A stretch of 64,000 nt of DNA from Aldehydirespirator sp965221215. GTDB taxonomy: Bacteria > Actinomycetota > Acidimicrobiia > Acidimicrobiales > Aldehydirespiratoraceae. Below are positions 62,586 through 64,000 of the stretch, piece after piece. A program made the translations under genes and the position numbers. Position 1 is the first letter of the stretch, and each line of letters opens with the position of its first letter. The stretch covers positions 3,162,001 to 3,226,000 of the forward strand of contig OZ244872.1 in assembly GCA_965221215.1 (NCBI GenBank), written 5' to 3'. The notes under the pieces are model-generated. The model saw only the letters and a program-made list of their open reading frames with translations, did no database searches and was not told where the DNA came from.

Positions 62586-63780
62586 AGCTCATTTCGGGGG
62601 AGAGAAAGCTGTCGTCGTACTGGAACTGGCTGAGGTCCACGACTAGTTCGGGCGGCGGAGCCTCGACGCTGATGTCCGCGTCGAAGTCGTAGAACTCGAC
62701 GGTGAGCAGGCTCGCGGGAACTACCTCGTCGGGATCGGCAAAGCCCGCGAGCATCGCGGCCACATCGAAGGACAGGCGGCGCACCAGGTTGTCGTCGTCG
62801 ATCCAGATCTCGACCTCGAATCCGGTGTCGAACATGGAGAGTATCTCCTCGAGGGCTCCGGCGAGCGGGTCGGTGGAGCCCTCGTCGAAGAACTCGCCGT
62901 CGGGGGTGTCGGTCTCGTCCTCGCCGAAGGGCTCGCCCAGGGCCTCGCCGATCATGTCCAACAGCGACAACTGCAAGCTCACACGGGTGGCCTCAGTGCC
63001 CCGCACGTCCTCGCGGCCAATGATCTGCGGGTTGCGAGCGCCGGACAGGATGGTGCCGATGTCGCCCAGCGGATCGCACTCGGGGGCCAGAGTGTCGACC
63101 GACAGGGGGAAGACGCACATCAGATCCCCGCCCGATGCCATGGCGTCGGTGGCGGGATCCCCGGTGGTGAACGGCTCGGCTGTATGCCAGGCCTCGTCGA
63201 TCCCCAGTTCGGCCAGGGTCTCCGCCGGCACCGGGGGCCGCACGTAGATCACCCCGCCCACGTAGCGGAACTCGGCGTCGGCGCCCTCGGGGAATCTCGG
63301 GTCGCTTCCCGACGGCAGCTCGATCATGACGGCGAGGTCGCCGTCGGTGTCGGACTCGAAGCGTGCCGGCAGGCTGACGTCGGGCCCGGCTTGGAACGTT
63401 GCCTCCCCCCTCACGGAGCGGCCGTCGAGCTGCGTCATGGCCGACGCCAGCAGTGCGGCAGCATCGACGGTTTCGGCGGTAGCTCCGTCACCGGTCGTGC
63501 CGGCATCGGGTGGAGCATCGCCGTCACCGGCCGTGCCGGCATCCGACGCGGCGTCTGCCTCTCCATCATCGGTCGTGGCGCCGTCTTCCGGCGCGTCTGT
63601 ATCCGCCTCGCTGGATTCAGGTTCTGCCACTTCCGCGGCCGGCTCGCTTGCCGCGGTGGCAGCAGTGTCGGCCTGATCCTGGGAGTCGGCGGTCGTGACG
63701 ACGGGGTCTGCATCGGCGCCGCAGGCCGCGGCCAGCAGCGCCGCCGCGGCCAGCATCCTGGCCATTCGCAATCGGGACAT
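62584..63780 (-). CDS. LppX/LprAFG-like lipoprotein
   Basis: 398 residues from ATG 63780, with AAGGAGG six bases upstream. Lipobox LLAAAC, then a ~90-residue Asp/Glu/Ala/Thr linker and a domain (SVRGEATFQAGPDVSLPARF... FEVEIWIDDDNLVRRLSFDV) resembling LppX/LprG-type lipid-binding lipoproteins. Function in envelope lipid handling is inference. Confidence 0.78.
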   Translation of the reverse strand: MSRLRMARMLAAAALLAAACGADADPVVTTADSQDQADTAATAASEPAAEVAEPESSEADTDAPEDGATTDDGEADAASDAGTAGDGDAPPDAGTTGDGATAETVDAAALLASAMTQLDGRSVRGEATFQAGPDVSLPARFESDTDGDLAVMIELPSGSDPRFPEGADAEFRYVGGVIYVRPPVPAETLAELGIDEAWHTAEPFTTGDPATDAMASGGDLMCVFPLSVDTLAPECDPLGDIGTILSGARNPQIIGREDVRGTEATRVSLQLSLLDMIGEALGEPFGEDETDTPDGEFFDEGSTDPLAGALEEILSMFDTGFEVEIWIDDDNLVRRLSFDVAAMLAGFADPDEVVPASLLTVEFYDFDADISVEAPPPELVVDLSQFQYDDSFLSPEMS

Positions 63781-63976
63781 CTGTGCCTCCTTGGGTAGGC
63801 GCACGCGTTGTGACTGACACTACAGACGCACGCCTGCCGCCACGGGTTCCAAGATTTTGCCGAGCGTCAACCGAATGTTCGCCCGCTGCCAATGACTGGC
63901 CCGCCTGCCGTCAGCAAGGCTTGAACCCTCCATTGTCAACCGTCGGAACGGCCCGACACTTCTCCGAGAGGCAGCC
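63781..63976. other. Divergent intergenic region
   Basis: About 200 bp between the lipoprotein gene and the partial gene at the window end. Contains CTTGAAC and TTGTCAACC words, but no reliable promoter could be assigned. Confidence 0.3.
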
Positions 63977-64000
63977 ATGTCATCCGGCGACCGCACCCAG
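63977..64000 (+). CDS. Partial CDS at window edge (first eight codons)
   Basis: ATG 63977 with GAGAGG seven bases upstream, reading MSSGDRTQ to the window end. Too short to identify. Confidence 0.3.

Overview
The window is very GC-rich, with NTGA stop/start overlaps and many GTG starts. It carries an MshA-like glycosyltransferase, an acyl-CoA carboxylase beta/epsilon pair and a YbjN protein. This points to an actinomycete, and the b6-type split cytochrome b beside complex I suggests an uncultured Acidimicrobiia-like lineage. That placement is inference; no rRNA is present.

Layout. (1) 1-8951, minus strand: a NADH-dehydrogenase-like operon nuoABCDHIJKLM, cut off inside nuoM by the window edge and lacking nuoEFG. 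(2) 9034-15498: a small membrane protein, a STAS protein, a CPA2-type antiporter with a CBS-like tail, a large hypothetical gene, and an accessory patch with a HigB/HigA-like toxin-antitoxin pair, a truncated zeta-toxin-like ATPase and a pseudogene scrap. (3) 15499-37644, minus strand: about 22 kb of tightly packed genes in transcription order: membrane protein, 2x[4Fe-4S] ferredoxin, cytochrome b N-half, cytochrome b C-half, Rieske protein, dihaem cytochrome c, an unknown membrane protein, then a full 14-subunit nuoA-N. (4) 37782-51000: YbjN, a 1880-residue secreted protein with a PEP/pyruvate-binding domain and many Calx-beta repeats, MshA-like glycosyltransferase, YgjP-like metallopeptidase, MoaD-like protein, DUF2237, tRNA-Lys, lipoproteins, cyclophilin, a retropepsin-like protein and accE/accD. 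(5) 52667-61245: a complete four-gene Wadjet (Jet) anti-plasmid locus of the DUF2397/DUF2398/TIGR02680/DUF2399 kind, SMC gene first. (6) 61346-64000: an Old-Yellow-Enzyme-like oxidoreductase, an LppX-like lipoprotein and the first codons of another gene.

The respiratory block makes biochemical sense as one chain: complex I reduces quinone, and the b6/Rieske/cytochrome c complex oxidises quinol. The first, EFG-less complex I probably takes electrons from ferredoxin or another donor.

The most unusual signal is at the gene junctions of the respiratory operons. Where neighbouring genes do not overlap, the gap is repeatedly filled by a mini-ORF of 7-60 codons. It starts on or next to the upstream stop (ATGA, GTGA, TGATG) and stops on or next to the downstream start. 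Several are visible tandem duplications of the junction itself, most strikingly a 74-bp unit present three times between nuoL and nuoM. Two repeat families add to this: a 111-bp palindromic element read in the same frame inside nuoG and in the nuoF-nuoG junction ORF, and an intergenic family with inverted ends (core CCTATTCGCTCGGCCTCT).
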